Shown one piece after another: positions 54,786-64,000 of a DNA stretch of 64,000 nucleotides; position 1 is the stretch's first letter; every line of letters starts with the position of its first letter. The position numbers and the translations under genes are program-made. Source of the DNA: Okapia johnstoni. Taxonomy: Eukaryota; Chordata; Mammalia; Artiodactyla; Giraffidae. The stretch lies in contig CM044307.1 in assembly GCA_024291935.2 (NCBI GenBank), forward strand, positions 93,749,461 to 93,813,460, read 5' to 3'. Below the pieces are notes generated by a model, which searched no databases, was not told the DNA's origin, and worked only from the letters and a program-made list of their open reading frames with translations.

Positions 54786-55646
54786 GCAATGGAGAAATTA
54801 AAGCTTTGAGGGAATAGGAGAGTTCCTCAGAGAAGGAGACCAGAGGCTGAAGAATCTTTGGGTGGTGGAGACCAGTCTCTCCAGAAAGCAGTCTAGGTGG
54901 TGTCGTGACTCCCAGGGAGGGTGCATTAAGGGTTGTCACATGGGCAGTGATGATATGGATACTACTTGCGGAGTGGTCCACCTTGGCATATGAGTGGGCG
55001 TGATGAGCATCTCATCGCTGTGACCAAGATCTTTCCTTTATTTCCACAGAGTTCTGTAAGCTCAGGGATCTTCCTCCTAAGAGAGGAGTAGGAACTATTT
55101 AAAATGACTGATACTGCTAACCATGGCAAGCGGGGGTCCAGGGACAGACTTGATTTGATATAATGAGGAAAGATGACATTTCTGGGCACTTTGAGGATGA
55201 GGGGCAGTGATTACACTAGCATGCACACTTTACCTCATTCATTCCTGAGAGTGTCTAAAGGAATTTGGTGTTATTCCTTGCTGTTTACATCCTTATCATA
55301 ACTCCTAAACATACAAAAGTGAGGAAAACAATCTTTTATTTTGTGAAAACTCTTTTTAAATAAAGGGCCAATTGATTTTAACTGCAGCATATTTAAACTG
55401 ACAGTTATATTAATAAACACATCATGTAATTTAAAAAGAAATTACTTCTAATTAGTAGAAGTTCAAGTTGCAATCTGCAACTTATCATGTAAAACAAATA
55501 GACTAAATACCTCATGGCTGATTTGTGAGTTTCCAGAGACCAACGAGTAATTGTTTGACTTCCTGTTTTAAAGAATATACCTAAGTGACAAATAGAATCA
55601 TTATTTAAATATGCTGAGGCTAGTTAATTGAATTTGCCTTGGAGTT
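54786..55646. other. Unassigned sequence
   Basis: No repeat or gene recognised. Confidence 0.45.
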
Positions 55647-55827
55647 GGGCTTCCCTTGTGGCTCAGCTGGTAAAGAATCTGCTTGCAATATGGGAGACCT
55701 GGGTTCAATCCCTGGGTTAGGAAGAGCCCCTGGAGAAGGGAAAAGCTACCCACTCCAGTAATCTGGCCTGGAGAATTCCATGGACTACATAGTCAATGGG
55801 GTCACCAAGAGTCGGGCATGACTGAGT
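55647..55827 (+). mobile_element. Bov-tA SINE
   Basis: Head 'gggcttcccttgtggctcagctgg', B-box 'ggttcaatccctg', BovA body, 3' end 'gagtcgggcatgactgag'. Confidence 0.93.
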
Positions 55828-56669
55828 GTAAATGCTTTGCTGCTGTGGTATAAACTATTTAAAAATACTCTAAAATGGACAAAAAACATAACCTCTGATT
55901 CAGTTGGCATATGCTTCAGAAGTTGCAGGTTTTTCATACAATTCTATCAAGAAATAATTAGCTGAAAAGATGAGAATGGTACCTAAGATTAATGATAACA
56001 TCAATAAGCTATTTGAACTCAATAGGCTAAAAATGAACACATGGAATGTAGCAATTAAGCAGATTTGGTTTAAATAAAGCCCTCTTACTTGCCAGGAAAA
56101 TTACCCACTGCATTTATGTTTCCACTGGGAAATATTTCTTGGGATTGGGGCAAGCAAAGCATTTCAAAAACAATGGAAACAATAACCAAGTTAAAAACAC
56201 TTCAGAAGGAAAGAAAGAAAAAAGCTCTCCTGGCCATTATTATCTTAAATTCTCAGCAAAATAACAGCAGATATTAAGGAAAAAAGTACTATGTATGCAT
56301 CAAGAGAGTAGTGAAAGCCGGGATGATAAACAGCATGGGCTCATATAGAACAGATCATGCCAGATGTATTCAGTTGCATTCGTTTGATCAAACTACGAAG
56401 TGGATGAAAGGAATTCAGTAGATGTAATATATCTGGACTTTACTAAATCATTTGATTTATGCCTTATGAAAGCTTACTTAAAATTTTAATTAAAATTAGC
56501 TTAATTATTTATACTAACACATAGCCGGAGACAAACTCATAAGTTAAAAAAGGGAGGTGAGATTCAGCAGCAATACACATGAGTTGAATAAGAGGGATAT
56601 GGAAAGCTCCAAAATAGGCACTGGAGAAGCAGTTGGTTCCAAAAGACAGTGAGAGCTGTTAAATGAGAA
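55828..56669. other. Unassigned sequence
   Basis: No repeat or gene recognised; short lysine-rich frames only. Confidence 0.45.
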
Positions 56670-56867
56670 GGGCTTCCCAGGTGCTGCTAGTGGTGAAGAA
56701 TCCACCTGTCAAGCAGGAGACACACATTCCATCCCTGGGTTGGGAAAATTCCTGGAGAAAAAAATGGCAACCCACTCCAGTATTCTTGCCAGGAGAATCC
56801 CATGGACAGAGAAGCCTGGTGGGCTACAGTCCATGGGGATGCAGAGTTGGCCACGACCATGCATCTG
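56670..56867 (+). mobile_element. Bov-tA SINE
   Basis: Head 'ggcttcccaggtgctgctagtgg', degenerate B-box, BovA body to 'gttggccacgaccatgcat'. Diverged. Confidence 0.9.
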
Positions 56868-57023
56868 AGAACACATTACAATACAAAAGGGTAGAAAGGT
56901 GAGCTGCTAATATGAAGTTAGGGAATGGAATGGATTTCTCAATATTTATTTTAATGGATTTGGAAACATTGGATATATTTACAATATAAGAAATAGTGTA
57001 TATATTGTCAGTTTGTAGATGTG

Positions 57024-57566
57024 CTAGCAAGATGGTCTCTGGTCTGATAGTCTTGTTCCAAGAACAATTTTAGCTGTCAAAAATTGTGTTATAAACCCTA
57101 TTGTGTCCGTGTAAAAAAGGGCCTCAGGTCCTAACGAGTCTGAAAATTGCAGTAATGTAATATTTCCTCTAGAATGTTCAATAAATATCGCCTCAGACCC
57201 CATCTCAGTTTGGTCATGAATAACAGGTTTTGTGCTCTCATTACCATTAGCCCTACCATTAGCACAGGGCTTCCATGCCTTCTCTCCATCCTTATTACCC
57301 CTATTATGATAAAGAAGGCAGCTGTTATAACAGTTGCTCCAATTCTTTTTTCTTACATGAATGTGTTGGCATACAGACATGATACTGATATAAATGATAA
57401 TCTGTGTTTTGCAAAACATGTTCTCCAATTTATCAATCATGTCATATCCAATTCAGACTATGAAAATTCACACTGTCAAATAAAATCTTTAGATAATAGT
57501 AAATTGTTTAGGAACATACCTAAAATGTGTGTGTTCTCATTCAGAGTAACTGGCTATTATTTGTAG
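57024..57566. other. Overlapping long frames of unknown origin
   Basis: A 138-aa minus-strand frame (57024-57440) and a 130-aa plus-strand frame (57174-57566) overlap in sequence I cannot assign to any repeat. The plus frame has a hydrophobic stretch (ITISPTISTGLPCLLSILIT). They may be a decayed element or chance; neither is recognised. At most one could be real. Confidence 0.25.
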
Positions 57567-58319
57567 TAGTTGCCACTAGATGGTGAAATCCTATGACACT
57601 ATAGTATAGTGATACTCTCACAAATTCCAGAGCTCCCTACTCAGAGCCTAAAGCTTTCCCCAGAGTGGTTGATTGCAAAAGGTCTCAGAGCACCCTAGCA
57701 GGAAGACCCATTGACCTTGACAGGGAAGGGAAATGTGTTTTCCCTCTACTGTCCTTACTGTAAAATTCTCCCCAAACCCCAACCTATGCTTATAAAAGCC
57801 CTATACACTGCCAAAGCTTATAAACCCAAAAATACAGTGATGTATTAAATAGATATGTAGTCTTTTCCTTTGAGCAGCGCAAAACTCTTTTTAAGGCAAA
57901 CATATTGTTACCATGAATCATGATTCTGTTTTTATCACTCTACAGAAATGTACAGTAATTGAAAAATAACACACTGGAGTTATTTGGGGACCAAGAATTA
58001 AAATAAAATGTAAAAAGAAAGTGGATAACAGAAATGAAAATAATTGTCATTTTTGGAATTTGAACAGTTATCAACACTTGGAAGTCAGGAATCAGTTGTT
58101 ACCATAGAATTAATTCATATATTAGACAGAGTTAGAGTTTTAACTGTTTTTGAAAAAAAAATTAAAAGTAGTAAATATATATGTCTATTTGACAACTAAG
58201 AACAAGTATGAAAATAAAAAGAAAACATCAAAACACAAAGCAAAACATTTCATGTTTCACTAGTCACTGAGATGCCCTCAACATCTGAGATCAGGTTTTT
58301 ACTGACTCTTGCATATATC
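57567..58319. other. Unassigned sequence
   Basis: Contains a TATA-like cttataaaagcc at about 57790 in an LTR-like context, but no family is recognised. Confidence 0.4.
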
Positions 58320-58537
58320 TTGGCTTGGTATATGGCTCAGCAGTAAAGAATATGTGTGTGAATGCGGGCGACGCAGGAGATGTGGGTTTGATCCCTGAGT
58401 CAGGAAGATCCCCTGAAGGAGGAAATAGCAACCTACTCCAGTATTCTTGCCTGGAAAGTCCCGTGGACAGAGGAACCTGGTGGGCTATAGTCTGCTGGAT
58501 TGTAAAGAGTTGGACATGACATAGCAACTGAGCATGC
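58320..58537 (+). mobile_element. Bov-tA SINE
   Basis: Head 'ttggcttggtatatggctcag', B-box 'ggtttgatccctg', BovA body to 'gacatgacatagcaactgagc'. A possible short target repeat (atatct) flanks it. Confidence 0.92.
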
Positions 58538-59502
58538 ATGCAACAGATATCTAGTTTTTTTTAACCCCAATTATACAGTTATCTAATGTGCACAGTCACC
58601 AAGGTCATAAAAGTGGGATATATTATGCAGTATTTACAAAATTTGCTTGTTCAAGAAAGCCCCCTACTTCATCCCCTTTTGGGGGACATCAAGTTTAGTG
58701 AGAGTTCTATTGTCCAACAGCTGGGAAAACCAGCTCATTAAGTCCCCAACCTGAGGTAAGGGTGACCCATGGGGCCATTCCTGTCTTAGATGCCTTTGTC
58801 TCATCAAACCAGACAAGTGGTTTTCTTGGAGTCCAGGCAATGCAAAAACAAGAGTCTTTAGATAAACCACCTTGTTATGATCTTTAGCTGGTTACCTCTG
58901 AAATAACAAGTCTTCTGGACAGGGTATATTTGGCTTGGATTGGGTCACTTCCTTAGTGAACACACTGCTCACAATTAAGGTGGTGGATTGCCTCTGACTT
59001 AGGGAGGCACCACTTACATTAAGGAGTTAAATGGTGTGGACAGTTGGAGTGAAGCTATGGAGTGATGACAGGGATTGTGATCATATAGTCAGAAATACAG
59101 TAGAATTTTTGTGACATAGGAAGACATATTTTGTATGGGAAAACTATATAATGTGCCTGCTAATTAGGCTAAGGTGGACCACAAGGCCTAGTCTGAACAG
59201 GACCCATTACTGGAAAGAAGACTACCACTATTCCTCTGTTGAGGAATAAAAGAATTTGTGTGTTGTCCACTGGCTACTTGGTAGGGGTTTATTTTAAAAT
59301 GTACATGAAAGTTTGGTTTTATTCAGGTATAGTGCCTACAGATCAGAAGATGATTGCCACTGAAAAGATAGTTTATTACAGTTCCCAAGAGAAGAGAGGA
59401 AGCCATCCTGTGCAGGGCCACGTGGGTAAGTACCAGGGCCAGTTAGGAGGAGAAGAAGCAAGGGAAAAGCATGGACAAAAGCCTCTATTTTGGTTTTCCA
59501 AG
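58538..59502. other. Unassigned sequence
   Basis: No repeat or gene recognised. Confidence 0.4.
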
Positions 59503-59514
59503 GAAGGATGGGTG

Positions 59515-59737
59515 GAGACTTCCCAAGTGGCTCAGTGGTAAAGAAGCTGCCTGCCAATGGAGGAGATGCAAGAGACATGGATTTGATCCCTGGGTTGGGA
59601 AGATCACCTGGAGGAGGAAATGGCAACTCGCTCCAGTATTCTTGCCTGGAGAATCCCATGGGCAGAGGAGCCTGGCAGGCTGCAGTCCATGGGGTCTCAA
59701 AGAGTCGGACACGACTGAGTGACTGAGCACTGAACAA
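59515..59737 (+). mobile_element. Bov-tA SINE with 12-bp TSD
   Basis: Head 'gagacttcccaagtggctcag', well-kept BovA body ('caaagagtcggacacgactg'), tail 'gagtgactgagcactgaaca'. The perfect direct repeat gaaggatgggtg is at 59503-59514 and 59738-59749. Young by its intact CpGs. Confidence 0.95.
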
Positions 59738-59749
59738 GAAGGATGGGTG

Positions 59750-60055
59750 AGGCGGGATAGCAGCTGAGCAGTTTTGAATCCTATAGTTTGAATTAGTGTG
59801 TAGACTCTGGGATGCTTGGTAGTCCCCTGTTGTCTAGCACCTGGCCCTAGAGTGATTAAAGTGGAGGAATATTGCTTCCTGGAGTGTAAAATTCAGATAG
59901 AGGAAATGGTTCTGATTGGGCTTGGATTAGTTAATTTGCATGTGAAAGGTACACTTCAGGAGAGTAATTTGCTATCTCTAAGAACTAGCTAGCCCTTGAG
60001 GATCTTCCTAGTCAGAGAGAATCCAAGTGCCAGACCTTCAAGAATACAAAAAATA
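59750..60055. other. Unassigned sequence
   Basis: No recognisable feature. Confidence 0.45.
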
Positions 60056-60230
60056 GGGAATGCCCTGGTGGTCCAATTGATTAAGAATCTACCTGCCAAT
60101 GCAGAGGGTGGAGGTTTGATCTCAGCTTGGGGAACTAAGATCCCACATGCCACAGGACAACTAAGCCTGTGTACTGTAACAGAGAGCCTATGCAGGCAAA
60201 ATTATTTTTTAAAAAATATTAAAAAAGGAG
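60056..60230 (+). mobile_element. CHR-type SINE
   Basis: Head 'gggaatgccctggtggtccaattg', then 'gcttggggaactaagatccc' and 'acatgccacaggacaactaagcc', and an A-rich end at 60205-60230. Confidence 0.88.
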
Positions 60231-60610
60231 AAATATAGTTAATATAGGACTTTGAAATGAGAAGTGTCTTAAGAGTGAGGAATTTAAGAACTTAGCCCCA
60301 GTATCTTCCTTAAGTTCAGTTCAGTTCAGTTGCTTAGTCAAGTCCGGCTATTTGCGACCCCATGGACTGCAGCACGCCAGGCCTCCCTGTCCATCACCAA
60401 CACCCGGAGTTTACTCAAATCCATGTCCATTGAGTCAGTGATGCCATCCAACCTTCTTATCCTTTGTTGTCCTCTTTTCCTCCCACCTTCACTCTTACCA
60501 AGCATCGGGGACTTTCCAATGAGTCAGTTCTTCACATCACGTAGCCAAAGTATTGGAGTTTCAGCTTTAGCATCAGTCCTTCCAATGAATATTTAGGACT
60601 GATATCCTTT

Positions 60611-60815
60611 GAATGTGGAGTAACTCCTCTCGGCCCTCCTGTGCCCCTGCAGCCGCTGCTCCTGGGACCTGGGGTAACTTCTCTTGGCCGCCGCCCCCCG
60701 GGCTAGATCCTCTCGGCCGCCGCCCCCGGCCTCAGTCGTGGGGTAGGTCCTCTTGGCCACGCTTCTGCGCGGACTGTCGCAGCCGCCTCGCAATTCCTGA
60801 CAATCAATATGATTA
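60611..60815 (-). promoter_or_regulatory. Inverted BovB 5'UTR-like CpG-rich monomers
   Basis: On the minus strand, four copies of a GGCC(A/G)AGAG core, at 60750-60758, 60710-60718, 60681-60689 and 60627-60635, are each followed by a variant of GACCTACCCC. I recall similar 'gccgagaggagctacccc' units near the 5' end of ruminant BovB; that assignment is from memory. Very CpG-rich compared with its surroundings. In full BovB copies such 5' sequence is where a promoter would lie. Confidence 0.65.
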
Positions 60816-60947
60816 GACAAGGTCAGTGACAGAATAAGCCCCACAGTGTTTAAAGAGAGCTGGGGAAGTACAGGGACCATGAGGAAATGAGATGATGGTG
60901 ATTGCAACCATGAAATTAAAAGACGCTTACTCCTTGGAAGGAAGGTT

Positions 60948-61451
60948 ATGATCAGCCTAGATAGCATATTTAAAAGCAGAGACATTACTTTTCCAACAAA
61001 GGTCCGTCTAGTCAAGACTATGGTTTTTCCAGTGGTCATGTATGGATGTGAGAGTTGGACGGTGAAGAAAGCTGAGCGCCGAAGAATTGATGCTTTTAAA
61101 CTGTGGTGCTGGATTAGACTCTTGAGAGTCCCTTGGACTGTAAGGAGATCCAACCAGTCCATCCTAGAGGAGATCAGTCCTGGGTGTTCATTGGAAGGAC
61201 TGATGTTGAAGCTGAAACTCCAATACTTTGGCCACCTCATGCGAAGAGTTGAGTCATTGGAAAAGACCCTAATGCTGGGAAGGATTGGGGGCAGGAGGAG
61301 AAGGGGACGACAGAGGATGAGATGGTTGGATGGCATCATCGACTCTATGGCCATGGGTTTGGGTAAACTCCGGGAGTTGGTGATGGACAGGGAGGCCTGG
61401 TGTGCTGTGATTCATGGGCTCGCAAAGAGTCGGACACGACTGAGCAACTGA
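60948..61451 (+). pseudogene. BovB C-terminal coding region, intact frame
   Basis: A 167-codon uninterrupted frame of the region after the RT palm: [35 protein letters not shown] with both CpG arginine codons kept (CGA at 61080-61082), [22 protein letters not shown], ending SRTRLSN. The endonuclease and RT are missing, so it has no enzyme activity, but the absence of any stop supports a recent insertion. Confidence 0.9.
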
Positions 61452-61904
61452 ACTGAACTGAATTGATATCCTTTAGGATGGACTGATTGGATCTCCTTGC
61501 AGTCCAAGGGACTCTCAAGAATCTTCTCCAACACCACAGTTCAAAAGCATCAATATTTTGGCCCTCAAGTTTCTTTATAGTCCAACTCTCACATCCATAC
61601 ATGACCACTGGAAAAACCGTAGCTTTGACTAGACGGACCTTTGTTGGTAAAGTAATGTCTCTGCTTTTTAATATGCTGTCTAGGTTGGTCATAACTTTTC
61701 TTCCAAGGAGTAAGTGTCTTTTAATGTCATGGCTGCAGCCACCATCTGCAGTGATTTTGGAGCCCTTGAAAATAAAACCTGTTTCACTGTTTCCATCATT
61801 TCCCCATCTATTTGCCATGAAGTGATGGGACCAGGTGCCATGATCTTAGTTTTACGAATATTGAGTTTTAAGCCAACTTTTTTCACTCTCCTCGTTGACT
61901 CTCA

Positions 61905-63209
61905 TCAAGAGGCTCTTTCTTCTTCGCTTTCTGCCATAAGGGTGGTGTCATCTGCATATCTCAGATTATTGATATTTCTCCCAGCAATCTTGATTCCAGC
62001 TTGTGCTTCATCCAGTCTGACATTTCTCATGATGTACTCTGCATATAGGTTAAATAAGCAGGCTGAAAATACACAGCCTTGACGTACTCCTTTTTCTATT
62101 TGGAACAAGTCTGTTGTTCCGTGTCCAGTTCTAACTGTTGTTTCCTGACCTGCATACAGATTTCTTAAGAGGCAGGTCAGGTGGTCTGGTGTTCCCATCT
62201 CTTTCAGAATTTTCCAGTTTGCTGTGATCCACACAGTCAAAGGCTTTGGCATAGTCAATAAAGCAGAAATAGATGTTTTTCTGGAACTCTCTTGCTTTTG
62301 TGAGGATCCAACGGATATTAGCAATTTGATCTCTGATTTCTCTGCTTTTCTAAAACCAGCTTGAACATCTGGAAGTTCACGGTTCACGTATTGCTGAAGC
62401 CTGGCTTGGAGAATTTTGAGCATTTCTTTACTAGAGTGTGAGATGAGTGCAATTGTGCAGTAGTTTGAGCAGTCTTTGACATTGCCTTTCTTTGGGATTG
62501 GAATGAAAACTGACGTTTTCCAGTCCCATGGCCACTGCTGAGTTTTCCAAATTTGCCAGAATATTGGGTGCAGCACTTTCACAGCATCATCTTTCAGGAT
62601 TTGAAATAGCTCAGCTGGAATTCCATCACCTCCACTAGCTTTGTTCATAGTGATGCTTCCTAAGGCCCACTTGACTTCGCATTCCAGCATGTCTGGCTCT
62701 AGGTGAGTGATCACACCATCATGATTATATGGGTTGTGAAGATCTTTTTTGTATAGTTCTTCTGTATATTCTTTCCACCTCTTCTTAATATCTTCTGCTT
62801 CTGTTAGGTCCCTACCATTTCTGTCTTTTACTGTGCCCATCTTTGCATGAGAAGTTCCCTTGGTATTTCTTATTTTCTTGACGAGATCTCTAGTCATTCC
62901 CATTCTATTGTTTTCCTCTATGTCTTTGCACTGATCACTGAAGAGGTCTTTCTTATCTCTCCTTGCTATTCTTTGGAACTCTACATTCAAATAGGTATAT
63001 CTTTCCTTTTCTCCTTTGCCTTTTGCTTCTCTTCTTTTCTCAGCTATTTGTAAGGCCTCCTCAGACAACCATTTTGCCTTTTTGCATTTCTTTTTCTTGG
63101 AGATGGTCTTGATCACTGCCTCCTGTACAGTGTCACAAACCTCTGTCCATAGTTCTTCAGGCACCCTGTCTATCAGATCTAATCCCTTGAATCTATTTGT
63201 TACTTCCAC
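61905..63209 (-). pseudogene. BovB linker and reverse transcriptase, host copy
   Basis: A 434-codon minus-strand frame, the longest in the window. The N-terminal ~190 residues are the BovB linker (EVTNRFKGLDLIDRVPEELW, then KKRWKEYTEELYKKDLHNP). RT follows: VFIPIPKKGN, ALISHSSKEMLKILQARLQQ, GFRK, then a 1-bp loss puts about 50 residues out of frame until the 2-bp deletion at 62215/62216 restores it (NWKILKEMG), then GQETTVRTGHGT, LFNLYAEY and an intact YADD at 61947-61958. A 4-bp loss ends the frame at 61905; the remainder continues in 61689-61886. Confidence 0.9.
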
Positions 63210-63229
63210 TGTAAGGGATTTGATTTAGG

Positions 63230-63969
63230 TCATACTTGAATGGTCTAGTGGTTTTCCCCAATTTCTTTAATTTAAGTCTGAATTTGGTAATAAGGAGTTC
63301 ATGATCTGAGCCACAGTCATCTTCTGGTCTTGTTTTTGCTAACTGTATAGATCATCTCCATCTTTGACTGCAAAAATATAATCAATCTGATTTCGGTATT
63401 GACCATCTGGTGATGTTCATGTGTAGAGTCTTCTCTTGTGTTGTTTAAAGAGGGTGTTTGATGACCAGTGCATTTTCTTGGCAAAACTCTATTAGTCTTT
63501 GCCCTGCTTCATTCTGTACTCCAAGGCCAATTTTGCCCGTTACTCCAGGTATCTCTTGACTTCCTACTTTTGCATTCCAGTCCCCTATAATGAAAAGGAC
63601 ATCTTTTTTGGGTGTTAGTTCTAGAAGGTCTTATAGGTCTTCATAGAACCATTCAGCTTCAGCTTCTTCAGCATTACTGGTCGGGGCATAGACTTGGATT
63701 ACCGTGATATTAAATGGTTTGCCTTGGAAATGAACAGAGATCATTCTGTCATTTTTGAGATTGCATCCAAGTACTGCGTTTCAGACTCTTTTGTTGACTA
63801 TGATGGCTACTCCATTTCTTCTAAGGGATTCTTGCCCACAGTAGTAGATGTGGTGGTCATCTGAGTTAAATTCACCCATTCCAGTCCATTTTAGTTCTCT
63901 GATTCCTAAAATGTCGATGTTCACTCTTTCTATCTCCTGTTTAACTACTTCCAATTTGTCTTGATTCAT
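63230..63969 (-). pseudogene. BovB apurinic-type endonuclease, decayed
   Basis: The endonuclease nicks target DNA for priming. Seen on the minus strand: MNQDKLEVVKQEI, then LGIRELKWTGMGEF and CGQESLRRNGVAI in an open frame to 63781, where a CGA codon has become TGA (63781-63783). Downstream, in other frames, GDWNAKVG (63571-63591) and the DCGSDHE catalytic region (about 63300-63320) can still be read. Frameshifts and stops prevent function. Confidence 0.88.
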
Positions 63970-64000
63970 GGACCTAACATTCCAGGTTCCTATGCAATAT

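Larger units (their letters stand above)
60611..61463 (+). mobile_element. Nested younger BovB with inverted 5' segment and 11-bp TSD
   Basis: An 853-bp insertion in the antisense BovB. The perfect direct repeat tgatatccttt lies at 60600-60610 and 61464-61474. Inside: inverted BovB 5'UTR-type sequence (60611-60815), 78 bases of unassigned sequence (60816-60893), then sense BovB 3' sequence (60894-61463) ending in a young tail, ctgaactgaactgaat. An inverted 5' part plus a sense 3' part within one target duplication is the signature of twin priming. Confidence 0.88.
60314..64000 (-). mobile_element. BovB LINE, nearly complete, carrying a nested BovB
   Basis: Antisense host element. The 3' tail complement is at 60314 (agttcagttcagttcag); the element runs through the C-terminal region, RT and endonuclease, and leaves the window at 64000 near the start of the endonuclease. 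Excluding the nested insert (60611-61463) about 2.8 kb of BovB is present, against about 3.2 kb for a complete one. The 5'UTR, if present, lies beyond the window. Removing the insert and one 11-bp repeat restores an uninterrupted BovB sequence. Confidence 0.95.

Noticed and set aside
60593..61354. 253-codon minus-strand frame
   Set aside because: It is the antisense of the nested BovB plus the CpG-rich monomers. Its residues are shadows of the sense C-terminal region.
1..64000. CRISPR arrays, operons, phage or plasmid features
   Set aside because: The window is mammalian nuclear DNA; all direct repeats seen are target duplications, SINE copies or microsatellites.

Overview
This is a window of mammalian nuclear DNA, not microbial. 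The repeat content points to a pecoran ruminant, most likely a bovid close to cattle. It carries many BovB (RTE-type) LINE copies, tRNA-Glu-headed Bov-tA SINEs, BovA monomers with (AGC)n tails, one Bov-A2 dimer, CHR-type SINEs and ruminant-type L1. Beneath these lies an older mammalian layer of L2, MIR, MER5A, an MLT1A LTR and old L1 3' ends. Repeat families are named from recognition of the sequence; no database search was run.

Layout. 1-9.4 kb: unique DNA with a BovB 3' fragment, a 5'-truncated L1 with perfect 13-bp target duplications, and several SINEs. 9.4-13.4 kb: a possible last two exons of an unidentified gene, then L2 interrupted by a younger repeat and a CHR SINE. 13.4-26 kb: unique DNA, SINEs, an L2 reverse-transcriptase fragment, BovB, two old antisense L1 fragments and microsatellites. 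26-40 kb: an MLT1A LTR, two BovB copies sharing a damaged RT catalytic motif (29.2-30.2 and 33.2-34.5 kb) and an antisense BovB interrupted by a SINE. 40.3-46.8 kb: an antisense L1 with intact ends and imperfect target duplications, whose middle has been deleted so that the start of ORF1 abuts the end of the ORF2 endonuclease. 46.8-60 kb: MER5A, SINEs, a BovB copy whose RT frame has one nonsense codon, and weak candidate exons. 60.3-64 kb: a nearly complete antisense BovB (endonuclease plus RT) that runs off the window and carries a second, younger BovB inserted with 11-bp target duplications. The 5' part of the inserted copy is inverted, as expected of twin priming.

No host gene is securely identified. 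Three sets of splice-site plus open-frame signals (9.4/10.5 kb, 50.3/50.6 kb, 54.6 kb) are offered as candidates only; in 64 kb some such matches occur by chance. The coding sequence that can be recognised with confidence is decayed retrotransposon ORFs. The elements act together only in the LINE/SINE sense: ruminant SINE tails are BovB-like, which fits mobilisation by BovB enzymes in trans. I found no CRISPR array, tRNA or rRNA gene, bacterial feature or new molecular system. The most informative material is the structural history of the retrotransposons.
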